64,000 nt of DNA from Peronospora farinosa (GCA_947646735.1 CANTFK010000726.1:1-64000); one strand, 5' to 3'; shown: positions 9,888 through 21,325, counted from the first letter of the stretch. Translations and numbers: made by a program. The notes: a model not told the origin generated them from the letters alone.

Positions 9888-10329
9888 ATGATACTGGATG
9901 AGCTGATGATAGAATGGCTAAAACAAGGCTTTACTAAAGAAAGACTCCTCGATCATCTCGGTCTTTCGCCACACCTCCCTCATACCGGGCTCGACGTACT
10001 TCGTTTAAAAGCATGGATGGAGTACGTGAGACTGCTGGCTCACAAAACCAAGAGTTCGTTAAACGAAAACTTGAGGCAGGCATATGTTCATTACAAAAAG
10101 GCGATGTTCGAGTCTTATTCATGGAAATAGATATACATTGGACCAGCTCGAAAAATTTTCAAAGAAACTCAAACATTTGCAGTTCAATAAAAATAAAAGG
10201 TTGGCCGAGGATCTAGCCAAGTGGTGCAAAGAAAAGAAAGAGGAATCGAATGGTCCAGGAAAAACTGCATCGACTTCTCTGGGTGCTAAAGGTAAACTAA
10301 AACAAAATAAGCGGAAAAGGAATACGTAA
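9888..10329 (+). pseudogene. Frameshifted C-terminal WY-like repeats of the effector
   Basis: Two overlapping frames continue the effector-like sequence. The first (9888-10130) reads IEWLKQGFTKERLLDHLGL then AWMEYVRLLAHK, the helix pattern of a WY unit. The second (10084-10329) reads TLDQLEKFSKKLKHLQF then LAKWCKEKKEE and a Lys-rich end. The frames differ from that of 9023-9877 and from each other, so at least two indels separate them. Either the locus is a pseudogene or only its first part is still used. Confidence 0.55.
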
Positions 10330-10571
10330 GCTCCATCTTAGAGATGCACTTCGCCGGTGGCGCTTGGCGCATATGCTGTCGCGATATGAATAGTTTTAAG
10401 CGCGGTAAATCTTACCGATATGATGGAACCTCTGGGCAGGTGAGAAATGTTTCGTAAATGGCCTAGCAAGAATGTGATGAAGAGATTGGGTACGTCAAAA
10501 ATAGGCATTAACAATAAATGTAAGCTTCGAATGTTCACAACTTTTAATCTCCATTGGTATTTTACGACATC
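10330..10571. other. Short spacer between effector locus and LTR of element B
   Basis: No gene seen. A small frame near 10447 contains FRKWPSKNVMKRLG, faintly like another effector W-motif helix; this may be chance. Confidence 0.3.
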
Positions 10572-11164
10572 TGTAACGGGCTCAACGTTACACGTACCCG
10601 TTAAGTATGCGATACTTAACGGGCAGGTCTAAAATGGTACGTAAGTACTTAAGACCTGGGACACACCATGTGTCACATCCTTGCGTATGTGATATACACT
10701 AGGTGTATTCACATTGATGGGGATGACGCCCAGCTGGGACTAGGCGTCATCAAATGACGTCAGTAAGTTACGTCAGTGAGCGAGCTTAAATATATATTTA
10801 AGCTCGCACGTTGAAATGCGCATCTATACAGATGGCACCCATCATTACACTTTATAAAATATGCAGCTAAATATATATTTAGTACAAATCTTATTGAATA
10901 TAGCTCAGTGTTGAATTGCTAACACTTAAGCACCACGCACGAGAAGCTAAAAAAAACTTTTACGTGACGTCGGTGACTTTTTGTTTAGAAGTTCGTTGCA
11001 CTTTCGCTTAAGCGAGAGGCAACTGGTGGTACGACTGCTTAAGCAGTCGACCAACCGCATAACCACCCTCGCACGCGAAGGTAAGACGGTCTAACCGCTT
11101 CCTCGCTTGTGCTGAAGGTGTGTGCTAGTAGCACCAGGCAACTTCGTAGAAGTGCCCGTCTACA
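10572..11164 (+). mobile_element. 5' LTR of Gypsy element B
   Basis: The 593-bp LTR starts TGTAACGGGC and ends TCTACA. It shares long blocks with the LTR copies at 33055-33989, for example gggactaggcgtcat, taagacggtctaacc and aaggtgtgtgctag. A primer-binding-like TTGGTAGCACTAGTAGCC follows at 11166-11183; element A has a similar site after its LTR. Confidence 0.8.
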
Positions 11165-11235
11165 CTTGGTAGCACTAGTAGCCCTTCCCACGACCCGTTT
11201 TTCTGATCGTGCGTGTGGTTCAGATGGTACTTAAT

Positions 11236-12312
11236 ATGGACTGGAGTGACTTCCCTCACCTCTCCCAACATCCATCATCATAGGGAGTTGGCAGAGCATA
11301 TGGCGCAGGGACTTGGTGAACAAGCCCTGGTCAATCTCTTGCATAGTCCTCCTGAGCAACATGTTGCTCAGTTGGAGCAATTCGAAACGTTTGTGCTCGG
11401 ACAGCGTAGAAACACGTCCGAGGTAATCAGCTAAGCCATCGCTGAGTCCATCAATTGGACTCAGGATGAGCTTAGGCTTGAGCAGGCACGTAATGAGGCG
11501 CTCAACGGAACTGTTGAGACGCTCTCTGCCCGGCCTGCTCAATCGAGGCCCATTCGGATGGACCCTACGAAGTTCAATGGAACTACCCCTCACACGATTG
11601 TTCACTGGTTATTAGCAGTTGAGCAATGTGGAGTGGCGCAGCTCATCGAAGACGACACCAGAATGGTGTCGTATGCCATGTCCAACTTGCGTGGCAAAGC
11701 GTCAGAGTGGGCATACTCTGCGCTGATGGCTAATGCTGATGCATTTCCATCATGTGCGATCTTTAAAACAAAGATTCGCGCCAGGAATCAGCCGCCTAAC
11801 AATAAAGTGATACTCCAGGCTAACTCCTTTAGAGCCCGACAGGCGAACCCTCTCTGCAAGAATTTGTGCAGGAGATGCGTTCGCTGTCGGCGTCCATCAA
11901 TGGGGAACCGATACCAGAGCGTATCAAGGTAGCCACGTTCATGAATGGACTTAGGCATGGCCTATCGCGTCAGGACCTTTTCAGAAAGGTGCCAGCGACG
12001 ATGGAAGAGGCAATTGACATTGCCTTAGTTGAGGAGCAATCCTACAACAGCGCCTCGGCGACAGCCTATTACAGGCCGTCGTCCGAGAAGTCTGATGCCA
12101 CTCCTATGGAATTAGGCAATGCAGATGTGATCTGCTACAAGTGCGGCAAGCGCGGCCATATGATGGCTCGCTGCTATGCCAAAGTAGCTGCTGGTGCTAA
12201 GGCAGCCAGCAAAAGATCTCCCAACCCGAAGGGAGGTGCGAAAAACCAGCGTGCACGACGCACGGGTTCAGCACCTGCCCAAGATGGGTCGGGAAATGCG
12301 GGAGCGCAGTAG
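11236..12312 (+). pseudogene. gag of element B
   Basis: Broken frames encode a capsid-like region (PTKFNGTTPHTIVHWLLAVE, then LRGKASEWAYSAL) and a nucleocapsid zinc knuckle C-x2-C-x4-H-x4-C at 12133-12174 (CYKCGKRGHMMARC), followed by a Lys/Ala-rich tail. A stop at 11432-11434 and a shift near 11850 interrupt it. It formed virus-like particles in the ancestral element. Confidence 0.8.
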
Positions 12313-12314
12313 GG

Positions 12315-12743
12315 GTGGGATGCCCTACTGTCGCGGACTCTGAAGCTACCCCAAAGTTCAGAGTGATCGAACAAATGGGTAGCATAGTCCCTGAGGTTCC
12401 GAAAGGTCGGACCTCAACCCTTTTGGTCTATTTCGCTCGAGTACGAGGCTATGACCAAGTGATAACCCTTCTCGTGGATTCGGGTGCATCACAAAACTTT
12501 GCGAAACTCGCGGCTCTGAAAAAGAGACCGGCGAGTTATGAGTCGCTTTGCCAGGATGGCAAGAGAGAAGAGGCGATCGTACGTTTAGCGAACGGCGCGC
12601 TCGTTAAATCGGAGGGAGTTCATGTTGAACTCGCCTTCAGTTTCAGTGACTTCTCTTGTAAAGAGAAGTTCACAGTGCTAGGTATGGAGAGTCCGTATGA
12701 CCTCATCCTAGGCATGCCTTGGTTGGCTAAACACAAACCATGA
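12315..12743 (+). CDS. Retroviral-type aspartic protease of element B
   Basis: The 142-aa frame contains the active-site motif LLVDSGASQNF and the flap/dimer segment ILGMPWLAKHKP typical of Gypsy proteases. It ends in a TGA at 12741-12743 that separates it from the downstream pol frames. It follows gag directly. Confidence 0.8.
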   Translation: MGCPTVADSEATPKFRVIEQMGSIVPEVPKGRTSTLLVYFARVRGYDQVITLLVDSGASQNFAKLAALKKRPASYESLCQDGKREEAIVRLANGALVKSEGVHVELAFSFSDFSCKEKFTVLGMESPYDLILGMPWLAKHKP

Positions 12744-13447
12744 ATAGACTGGCGTACACGCACAGTCGCTAGCTCTACGCAAGACACCGGAAAGGATATG
12801 CTCTTGCGAGAGGCTTATGTGGCTGATGAATGTCCAACACAGTCGAGAGTGCAATGACGGTATGTCAATCGACACCAGGAACTACCCAGCTCGAAAGGAG
12901 TGGTGTAATTGGAAGTGCACTGGCGGAAAGCCAGGTGATACATATTCCTACCCAGGTCGAAGAGACTGGTGTAGTGAATGGGGCGATGACAGGTAGTCAT
13001 GCGTCCAATAGTCCTGCACAGAGCCGAGAGCCTGTGGCAGTTGATGGTGGGCTGACAGGAAGTCAAGCGCCACAAGAACCGGCACAGAGCCAAGAGCCTG
13101 GTGCGGTTGGAAGGAGTGCGTTAGCTGAGATAGCAACGACACCTTCTTCCAGGTCAAAGGTCGCGGTGACTCGAAGAACGAGCACCAGACTTATTAAGAC
13201 GATCAAGGGCACGTCGAAACGAGTGAACCTTGGATCAGTCTCGGTCCAAGAGGACGGACCTACGAACGAGTTGTTCGAGGCCGTCGAAGACAAAATGCCG
13301 AAAGCATCCTCAGATGAGGTGCTCCAACTTGGCTTGGCATCTGCCGAGGAGATAGTAAATCTCTCGGAGATGACGTAGGATCTATTCCTGTCCGAACTAA
13401 AGGAAGGAAAGATCCACGAGATAGTCGCACCAGTTCCAGAAGAGAAC
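12744..13447 (+). pseudogene. Protease-RT linker of element B
   Basis: An open frame (12830-13378) encodes a low-complexity linker with imperfect repeats of SQAPQEPAQSQEPGAV type (Ser/Gln/Glu/Pro-rich). No catalytic motif is present. Similar acidic linkers separate protease and RT in element A. Confidence 0.5.
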
Positions 13448-14413
13448 GTGGTGGACTGTTGCTCTTCATCCACAATGGATGAGAGCGTCTTGGAGACCGA
13501 CATAAAGAAACGGTTCGCTGCTCAAGGCTGGGATGCCTTGAAGGACAGCCCGTTCTATGATGTTCTGTGGAAACACCGTGATGTGTTTCCAGCAGAAGTG
13601 CCGAGCCGCCTACCGGCCGATAGGGGCATCAGGCACGAAATTGACCTGGAGCCTGGCACCAAGTATTGTGTGACCAGGCAATGGCCGTTGCCGAAGGAAC
13701 AAGTCGATTACATCGATGAGTTCTTCGACAAGCGAGCCAAGGTGGGACATGTGCGTGAGAGCAAGTCGCCTCACTGCAGCCCGACCTTCTGTGTGCGTAA
13801 AGCAACAGGTGGATGGCGCGTGGTTCTTGCTTGTAAAAAAGCTGAACACGGCCACAATTATGGCTCAAACGCCGATCCCGCGGAAAGATGTCTTGTTGAA
13901 TTCCATGGAAAGTAAACTATCTTTTCCGCGTTGTATCTGAAGGATGTCTATTATCAAGTTCTCATGAGATATACTGATGTAGCCAAAACGGCAGTAAGCA
14001 CCCTAAGCGGTATGCTGTGGGAGCGGCTTGTGATGCCACAAGGTTTGAAAAATGCTCCGGCAACATTCAACCGAGTGGTGGCTCACGTGATGCGTCAACA
14101 CCGTGCCTACGCACCCCATTACTTTGGCGACGTGTTCGTGCATTGTAGGGCGGAGGAAATTCTGAGACCAATAGAGTCGCACAAGCGTCATATAGACGCT
14201 GTGTTGCAAAATCTGTGCGACGCCAAATTATACGTAAACTTGCAAAAGTGCGTAATAGGGGTCCCCAAGATACCTGTGCTGGGCTGCATCGTAGATGCAC
14301 ATGGTGTACGAGCAGACCCAGAAAAGTTAAAGGCTGTAAAGGAATGGACAGTCACAAGTCACGTGAAGGATCTGCGCCAATTCCTTGGGCTCGCTAATTA
14401 CTTGCATAAGTAG
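13448..14413 (+). pseudogene. Reverse transcriptase of element B
   Basis: RT fingers and palm are spread over 13448-13915 and 13931-14413. Recognisable pieces are [52 protein letters not shown] and the catalytic box. That box reads YFGDVFVH (near 14120) instead of YFDDVFVH, so one catalytic Asp is lost. A frameshift near 13835 and stops at 13915 and 14413 add to its inactivity. Part of it (13605-13880) is duplicated at 19690-19905. Confidence 0.87.
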
Positions 14414-14443
14414 AGCAAGAATTATGCGGAGCAGACTAAGCCA

Positions 14444-15070
14444 TTGTCTGATCTTTTGAAGAATGATGCAGAATGGACTTGGTCAAAGGAACAAGAAGAT
14501 GCGTTCACATCAGTGAAGCAATCTCTTGTGGAGGCACCAGTCTTGACGTTGCAAGACGCGGATAAGCCTTTTAGCGTCGTCTGCGATGCAAGCAATTTTG
14601 CAATCGGCAGCGCGCTCATGCAAAATGATGACAACGGCGTTGACCGCGTCATTTCGTATCAGTCTCGGCTTTTAAAAGCTGCCGAGCTGAATTACCTTGT
14701 GCATGACAAGGAGCTACTTTCAATTAAGTATGCCCTTGTGAAGTTTCGGGTGCACCTCTTGGGCACCGAACTTTTTGTGGTTTATACGGATCACGCATCA
14801 CTGCGGACCGCTATAAATTCACCGCAACTCTCGCCGAGAATGGCAAGATGGCTAACATTCTTTTCTGAATTTAAATTCAAAGTTGAATATAAGCCGGGTA
14901 AGTCGAATGTCTTGGCTGACGCGTTATCGTGCAGACCAGACTTCGAGGCAAGACACCAGGATAGTGTGTCTCGTGAGACAGCACAAGTTGAGTCGTCAAC
15001 ATTGGCAGCCATGAAGGCCTACCATGTGACGAGCTCAATGGCCTCCGATATAAAGGAGTGTTACAGTTAG
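14444..15070 (+). pseudogene. RNase H-like domain of element B
   Basis: The frame holds the RT connection and RNase H motifs: FSVVCDASNFAIGSALMQ, RLLKAAELNYLVHDKELL and FVVYTDHASLRT, then KPGKSNVLADALSCRPD. The stop at 15070 separates it from the integrase. Confidence 0.85.
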
Positions 15071-15948
15071 GACGAACATTGTCGCCTGCTGCTGAATCAT
15101 TTTGGTGGACGAAAAGTTACCTTTCCGTCGCACCTCAAAGCGAAGTTAAATCACTTTAGTTACAGTGATGTCCTATTATGGCATCAACTGTCACCCTGTG
15201 ATCCCTTGAGAATCTATATCCCTCATTACACAGATATCAAGCTGATGATACTTCACGGGTGCCATGATGCGTCATCTAGTGGGCATCTCGGCCGTGAAAA
15301 GACATTCTTACGAGTGTCATAGGAATTACGGTGTCCCCACCTATATCGGTGGGTGGCCAACTATATTCGCTCTTGCGAAGAGTGTCAGCGCATAAAGCCT
15401 ACACCTTCGAACAGTGCGCCACTGAAGCCACTGCCGATTCCAACTGAATGTTGGAAGTCGGTCAGTTTGGACTTCATGTTTGGCTTACCGCCTGATCATA
15501 AAGGCAGGACGGGGCTCGTCGTCTTTGTAGACATACTGAGCAAGATGGTACATGTAGCACCACGTAGCACCAAGCTCTCAGGAAAAGAGGCTGCCCTCTT
15601 GTTTCTGGATCACGTGTATCGACTACACGGGATGCCCGAGTCCATAGTATCGGACCGGGATCCGCGTTTTACGTCGGGTTTTTGGCGACACGTGTTCGAG
15701 TTGCTGGGTAGCAAGCTCCACATGTCAACCGCTGATCATCCCCAGACCGATGGCCAAACAGAACGGGCCAATCGAGTCGTGGCGTATGTATTGCGTACAG
15801 TAGCGAATCCCAAAGAATGGTGCAAGCAATTGCCATTCGCGGAGTTCGCTATTAATAACATTTTCACGCCAGTACGGGTGAAGCTCCGTTTTATATTAAC
15901 GGACTGCGCCATCCTTGGACGCCTATCTTGTTTGTGCGCAGCCCGAGT
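15071..15948 (+). pseudogene. Integrase of element B
   Basis: An HHCC-type zinc region (GHLGREKTF, CEECQRIKP) is followed by the catalytic core with SLDFMFGLP, IVSDRDPRF and DGQTERANR, so the D, D, E residues are visible. After FAINN a one-base shift continues the domain (motif INGLRHPW) up to RSPS, where the R1 LTR starts at 15949. The C-terminal part and chromodomain are missing. Confidence 0.87.
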
Positions 15949-16628
15949 GTGGTGGAGTGGGTTCTCAACACAGTATGATGAGATCCCAAACCACTCACTG
16001 TGTCGGACTGCCGACTGTCGAAGGGGGTACCCCGATGCCGCGTATGGACCTTCTCTCACCTTGTGTACCCGTCGGCTGGCGTGTTGCACTATTTGAAAGA
16101 CTTGGGTGAAGCTGTAGACGTCAGCCTTGAGGGAGGTAGACCTGGGGGGGGGGCTCGAGTGGATATGCTTCACTCGGTGGGCCGGTAGGTGGCCAATCAA
16201 TTGACCTTGTCGCGAGTGGGCTTGAAGCCAATTTTTTAGGGAGCTTGTCTTCCCTGGCCTTTTCCTTCTGTTTCAGGGGTATTAACCACCTGACCTTTAC
16301 GTTGCTCTCGGACCTTGAGGTGAGGGAGACCGCTTCCGATAGCGGGTCTTGGGGGGTGTTGCAACTCGAACGAGCTCACAGGCCAAAAATTTCCTGGAGC
16401 TCTATTACACTTGAAATTCGTTACACGACTGTCTTCAATGGGAGGCCAAATATATTCTCACTGGAACAGGTGAATAGCTTAGAGCAAGTTTATTACGGAC
16501 GACGAAGTTGTGCCACATAGATCGCGAATTGAGTAGTATTTGATATAGTCCTATCCTTTTAACTCCTTTACTCTATTCTTTCCCGAAGCTCTGATTCCTT
16601 GCTTCGAATGGTATGATCCTTGTGTTAA
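15949..16628 (-). mobile_element. R1 LTR, copy 3, inserted in integrase of element B
   Basis: It starts TGTGGTGGAGTGGG on the plus strand directly after integrase coding sequence. It shares with copies 1 and 2 the blocks ggggtaccccgat, ttgtgtacccgtcgg and accgcttccgatagcggg. The distal end near gtgttaac (about 16628) is estimated from alignment with copy 2. It carries no coding capacity. Confidence 0.6.
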
Positions 16629-18113
16629 CTGGTCAGGAGTGGCTGAACCTTGAGAATTTCAGGTCAACCGATGAGAAACCCAGGTCAACCGATGAGGGAC
16701 CGAGTTCTACCAATACTGGACCGGGCCTTCCAAAGGGAATCGTGGTCGACTCCTTCGGTACCGGTTTGACGGTACCCTGGTAATCATTTCTCTTTTGTGG
16801 GTCCTGCAAATTGTTCTACGCCAACGGTCGCTTTACCTCGAGGCCCCTGTCTCTCTGGTCTCCTTCCCCTGATACACGGTCTTTGATACTCCAAATACAA
16901 CTGGCGTTTGGGGTCTTCATATCTTAAAACAAGCTCTTCACCACAGTTGCCCCCTGCACTTGCTCAGCCCTACAGCGGTTTGAGCACGCGCATGTCTTCC
17001 CCTCTTCAGGCACGTTTGTTCTTCACTTTGCCTTTTGTTAATAGTTCATCTTAAATCTGTGCTGTTTCAGCAATGTCTTCACCCGGCTGAGACCCACCGC
17101 CTGAAGAACCAGCCTCAGTCGACCTCGCCGAGCCAATATCATTACTCTTACGTTACGCCGAAACTGTCCGCGTTGATGACAAGCCCGCCTTCAATGCTGT
17201 TCCTTCAGCCGTCTTGGCCGGAACTTATGCCTTATCGGCCCCCACGGCCGACAATTCGTCTCCCTCGGTGGTCGACCTTGCTAAAGTGCGCGTAGCTCTA
17301 AATAAGCTGCAGGTCAGCGTGGAAGCACAATCTCGCCGCGTAGAAGACTGCGAGTGTAGACTAGCTGTAGTCTCCCCTTCCGCCACCTTATTGGCCGCTC
17401 GGTGTGAGAGCTTGACAGAAGCGCTACGCGACAATTCCCGGCTGGTGGTTTAATTCCGCGAAGCCCTCAGCGCGAGACAGTATTGGTGAACTGCCTACAA
17501 TGAAAAATTGACCACAGTCGAAGTCGTTACTCTCTTTTCGCGGCGGAGCTCGACCACGCCGGCTTCACCGATGGTTTACCTTCGAGACCAGCTCCTCCTT
17601 CGGGAGCTTCGCCCCCGGCCGTATGTCCCCCTTCGAGGCCGGCGAAAGCTCTCGGTAAACGGTCCAGGCGGCAGTCACCCCGCGTGCCCGCCAAATTTTC
17701 CAAGTCTCCGAGACCCGACACATTCGCGATACCTCTGTCGGGAGTCTCTGGCGGCTGCTCTCCTGTATGCTGGAGTCTTCGGAAGACGACCTTAGCGACG
17801 ACAGCGAGACGCTTCGGGCGGCCCTAGCCAAGTCTCGTTCCTCTGGTCGACGCCCCACTAGCACAAGTTCTTCACGTCTTCCGCCGACGTCTACTCCCTC
17901 CCTGAGGACGTCGGCTTCCGGCCTCTCGCTGAAGCGATCGATGTTCAGAACGTCTGACTCGGAGACTAAGTTGTCCTTGGAGAAGGAAAAGAAAGCGCCC
18001 ACGGTTGCGGACAAAAAATTAACCCTTCCGACCGAATCTTGCTCGCTCCCTAAGGATGCCATCATCCCTGGGTACATGTAGCTGAAGACCTTCTCTGCCG
18101 CGGAGGTGGCGTT

Positions 18114-18635
18114 TTGGCCGGTCGACCTTGTCAATTCTTGTTGCATTGTAACAATGTCTCCAATAGACTTGGCCGACCAGCTGGATCTACCTTGTGGTTG
18201 GTTCGGTCCTCCCGACGAAAACCTCGACCGCCCTCCCAAATGGAAGAAGTCGTTGGTGAACTCCCCGATGATCCAGAAACCGCTGGTGGCGGTACCTTGG
18301 GTAGCAGCCCGTGTTCTGATTCCACTGTTTCCTTCCAATTTGTTGGCTGGTTCGCCCAGTTAGCAGTGGCCTACACACGGTTTGACGAAGAGCATAGCCA
18401 AGCGCTCTGGGAGGCGAACCACTGCCTGTGGATCTCCAAGGACCAAGCGCGAGCGAACCCCTTCCTTGTGTCATATTATAACGCGCGGAAGAAGCGTCGG
18501 AGTCGGGTGACTCGAGCGTGGCGGGAGGTGATCGACTTAATCTTCGTTGAGATGAGTAAGGGCCGCTGCGATCTCGACATTTTCCTGGACCCCTTCTTCC
18601 GTCATCTTCCTCGAACCCGCCGTGTACTTTGCTAG
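18114..18635 (+). CDS. gag-like C-terminal frame
   Basis: The open frame of 173 aa changes character midway. The first ~75 residues look like a shadow frame. From about residue 80 it reads as a real protein (FQFVGWFAQLAVAYTRFDEE, then ARKKRRSRVTRAWREVIDLI, ending near LDPFFRHLPRTRRV). It is rich in Trp and Arg. It resembles capsid-like segments of LTR elements, but I cannot assign a family. Confidence 0.35.
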   Translation: MAGRPCQFLLHCNNVSNRLGRPAGSTLWLVRSSRRKPRPPSQMEEVVGELPDDPETAGGGTLGSSPCSDSTVSFQFVGWFAQLAVAYTRFDEEHSQALWEANHCLWISKDQARANPFLVSYYNARKKRRSRVTRAWREVIDLIFVEMSKGRCDLDIFLDPFFRHLPRTRRVLC

Positions 18636-18954
18636 TTCCCTGTCGTGAGGAGGGGTCGGATCCAGTCGACCTGCTCGAGGCCCTTCAGGTGTCGGATTCC
18701 GCGTTGCCGTGGCTTACCCAATATCGGTTGTCTTTCGTGCCCATCCTGAAACTTAAGTCCCGCGCCTCAAGGGTAAGTTTGGTCCGCCCTCTTAGGTCTC
18801 CCTTAGAACAATAAAATTCGTTCTCTTCGACTCTGTTTTTTGTGCGTCTGCCCATCTTCCGTCTCCTTTGCCATACTTTCCTCTGTTTCCAGGTGATCTT
18901 GTCAGTTTTACTTCTTCGTTCTTCATTCTTCTACACTTCGGACTCGTGAAGAGT

Positions 18955-19070
18955 CAAGGTCCTCCCATCGGAGACCCAGGTCTACCAATGAGAGACCAGG
19001 TCTACCAACAAGGGACCCAGGTCAATTTATACGATACCAGGTCTACCAATGAAGGACCCAAATCTCCCAA
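18955..19070. repeat. Short tandem repeats of ~20 bp
   Basis: About five imperfect units of the form ggacccaggtctaccaatga follow one another. Three related units occur at 16665-16735. Confidence 0.7.
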
Positions 19071-19196
19071 TGGGATACCATGGTATGCCTTCCAGGGATA
19101 TTGGTACTCTCCGCTAGTTCTCATGGCTTTGCATCATTTCGAAGCGGTTATGGCTTGTCTTCTTGCGCTCGAAGTCCCGGAGTAAAGCTCCGCATT

Positions 19197-19700
19197 TCAG
19201 ATCCACTTCGTCCACCCACGAGGGGTCAGGGTGCCCTTTCCATTGCACGAGGAATTTTCGTTGTTGCCGTCCATACCGAGTTTCTTACCTGTACGAATCT
19301 CTAAAATTTCTTCGGCTTCATACTCGCCTTCCTCCAATTCCCGCACCCATCTATCTTCTGGTAACAGACATTCGTCGAAGTCAACTCGGTCTGCTCTGTT
19401 TACTTCCAACTTGCTGCTAGGTCGATCGGGGAACTCTCTGACGGGCTTGAGCTTGGAGATGTGCACGATTATATTCTGTGCCTCATAGTTGCATAATCTC
19501 CGACTAGTTCCCGATCTCGGACCGGTCCGTGCCAGAGGTGGGACAGTTTCTGGCATACCCTTCTTTTACCCGGTCAAAGTATAGCCATACCCGGGACCCT
19601 GGCTGAATTTCGTGGTCGACTATCCCTTCATTATGCGCTTGCACCTGAGCCTGACTAGCCGCTCGTAGGTTCTCGTTGACTTGGTCTCTCGCTCGCCGGC
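19197..19700 (-). pseudogene. Gypsy integrase tail and chromodomain fragment
   Basis: On the minus strand the order is an integrase end (NENLRAASQAQVQAHNEG then PGSRVWLYFDRVKEGYA), a frameshift, then VHISKLKPVREFPDRP, FDECLLPEDRWVRELEEGEYEAEEI and the start of a chromodomain. The upstream part of pol is missing; at about 19690 the sequence changes abruptly into an RT fragment on the opposite strand. Confidence 0.8.
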
Positions 19701-19905
19701 CGATAGGGGCATCCGGCACGAGATTGACCTGGAGCCTGGTACAAGTATTGTGTGACCAGGCAATGGCCGTTACCAAAGGAACCAAGTCGATTAAATCGAT
19801 GAGTTATTCTACAAGCGAGCCAGTCGGGACATGTGCGTGAGTGTGTAAAGCAACAGGTGGATGGCGCGTGGCATGCTTATAAAAAGCTGAACACGGCCAC
19901 CATTC
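19690..19905 (+). pseudogene. RT fragment duplicated from element B
   Basis: The segment is nearly identical to 13605-13880 (from gccggccgataggggcatc to gaacacggccacc) but has small deletions, for example at ~19840. It is joined in opposite orientation to the integrase tail at 19197-19700, so the block is a rearranged chimera of two Gypsy elements. Confidence 0.85.
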
Positions 19906-20024
19906 CGGTTACTTGAAGTTTCATGGCTATGATGTGTAATTATAAGAAGTATCTGACCTATTCGCGCTAATTGCATATACTTTATTGCTTACATTTGTCA
20001 AGTGAGGTTAAATAAAGTTTCGCA

Positions 20025-21325
20025 ATGACTAGCCTGACGTCATGGCTAGTGGGCTTGGCTTATACCGGTGGCACGCTGTGCGTAGGTGCATTGTTCCTTC
20101 TATACATGTACCAAGACCGGCTACTCTACTTCCCCACGATCCCTGGCACCTCGAAATTTACGAAAGATAATCCTCCAGGTGTGTGCACCACTAGTCACAG
20201 TTTCGTCTGCCGCATGCTCTGGTGCTAATGCCTCTTCTAATGACAGGATACCGACACCCGGGGGAATTTTCCATCGACTATGAAGACTTGATGATCCCAT
20301 GTAAAGACGGTGTGAAGATCAACGCGTGGCTCATGAAGCAGAGAGATCACAGCACTCGTCCGACACTCATTTTCTTTCACGGCAACGCTGGAAGTGAGTC
20401 CGTCGCTCGAATTGTAGCTGTAAAATTGAAATCATGGCTCTAATCGATTGGTTCATATTCTCTAGATATTGGCTATCGTCTGCCTAATGCCGTACAGTTG
20501 TATCGGAAAGTTGGAGTGAACATTCTACTTGTAGACTACCGAGGATTTGGTCACAGTGAAGGAGACCCGTCCGAGAAAGGGCTCAAGCTTGATGCAGAGG
20601 TGCAAGAAGGCTAATTCTTACACTTGATTGATGGATCTTACCGGTTGTGGTCGTGTAATGTAGGCTGCCGTGGACGCCTTGTATGCTCGTACGGACATCG
20701 ACACGTCGAAGCTCGTGGTGTTTGGCCGGTCACTAGGTGGAGCGGTATCTGTCTACCTCGCTAAAAAAGAGCCCTCTAAAGTATGCGTTTATTGGGATAG
20801 TAACAGTGAGGGTCATTGTACGGCTGTCTGACTCTTGTTGCCGTGCAGGTGGCTGCCATTGTCCTGGAGAATACATTCCTGAGCATTTCGGCCATGGTGG
20901 ACGCATTAATGCCGTTTCTCACTTATGTCAAGCCGTTGGTGCTGAGGATAAACTGGAACAATGAGCTGGATATTCAAAAGGTAAAACAGCCGATCCTATT
21001 AATCGCTGGAATACAAGATGAGCTGGTGCCTCATTCCCATATGGAGAGACTGTGCTCACTTGCCACGTCGAGCCAGCGCGTGGTGTGGTATCCCGTTTCT
21101 GATGGAACACACAACGACACGTGGCTTCGTGGAGGCAGTAAGTACTATGCAGAATTGCAGAAGTTTGTGAAATCGCTGGGCGGTGACACAACGTGCTTGG
21201 CTTACGATGAGTCTTCGGAGAACAAACACCTCCCTCCTCATGTTGAAGAAAATTCGATACCAAATATGCTCGAGCAGCCATTGCTAAGTTCCCTTCAGAA
21301 AACGCAAAAGTCCAAGTTCGAGTAG
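20025..21325 (+). CDS. ABHD13/BEM46-type alpha/beta hydrolase, membrane-anchored, five exons
   Basis: Exons 20025-20178, 20247-20393, 20466-20599, 20664-20780 and 20849-21325 join to 342 aa with GT-AG introns of 64-72 bp. An N-terminal hydrophobic segment (residues ~8-28) is followed by QDRLLYFPTIPGTS, typical of the ABHD13/BEM46 family. The oxyanion HGNAGN motif, the nucleophile elbow GRSLGG (S168), D241 in IAGIQDELVPH and H272 in SDGTHND form the triad. Such proteins sit in ER or plasma membrane with the hydrolase domain outside or in the lumen; their substrates are poorly known (depalmitoylase activity is reported for relatives). The C-terminal ~55 residues extend beyond the fold. The splice sites keep the frame exactly. 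Confidence 0.92.

Larger units (their letters stand above)
10572..15948 (+). mobile_element. Ty3/Gypsy element B, decayed, 3' end lost
   Basis: The order is LTR, gag, protease, reverse transcriptase, RNase H, integrase on the plus strand. Every domain is recognisable but split by stops and frameshifts. The integrase breaks off after the motif INGLRHPW..RSPS at 15948, where an R1 LTR begins. No 3' LTR is seen. LTR and integrase show that it belongs to the same family as E (33.6-43 kb). Confidence 0.88.
16629..19190 (+). mobile_element. Degenerate LTR-retroelement region with gag-like frames
   Basis: Plus-strand frames read like a decayed gag. A coiled-coil piece (17214-17453) comes first, then a Pro/Ser/Arg-rich piece, a Ser-rich acidic piece (17767-18081) and a Trp/Arg-rich C-terminal piece (18114-18635). 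None of them joins in one frame. Related direct repeats of an accaggtctaccaatgaga type occur near both ends (16665-16735 and 18955-19070), perhaps relics of two LTRs. I found no pol motifs. Confidence 0.45.

Noticed and set aside
12815..13503. Minus-strand frames opposite the protease-RT linker of element B
   Set aside because: The low-complexity repeats of the linker open all frames; no conserved motif and no match to the antisense ORFs of A, C or D.
17565..18338. 257-codon open frame on the minus strand
   Set aside because: The plus strand reads more convincingly as gag-like (coiled coil, then Trp/Arg-rich end). The minus frame has shadow-like composition and no motifs.
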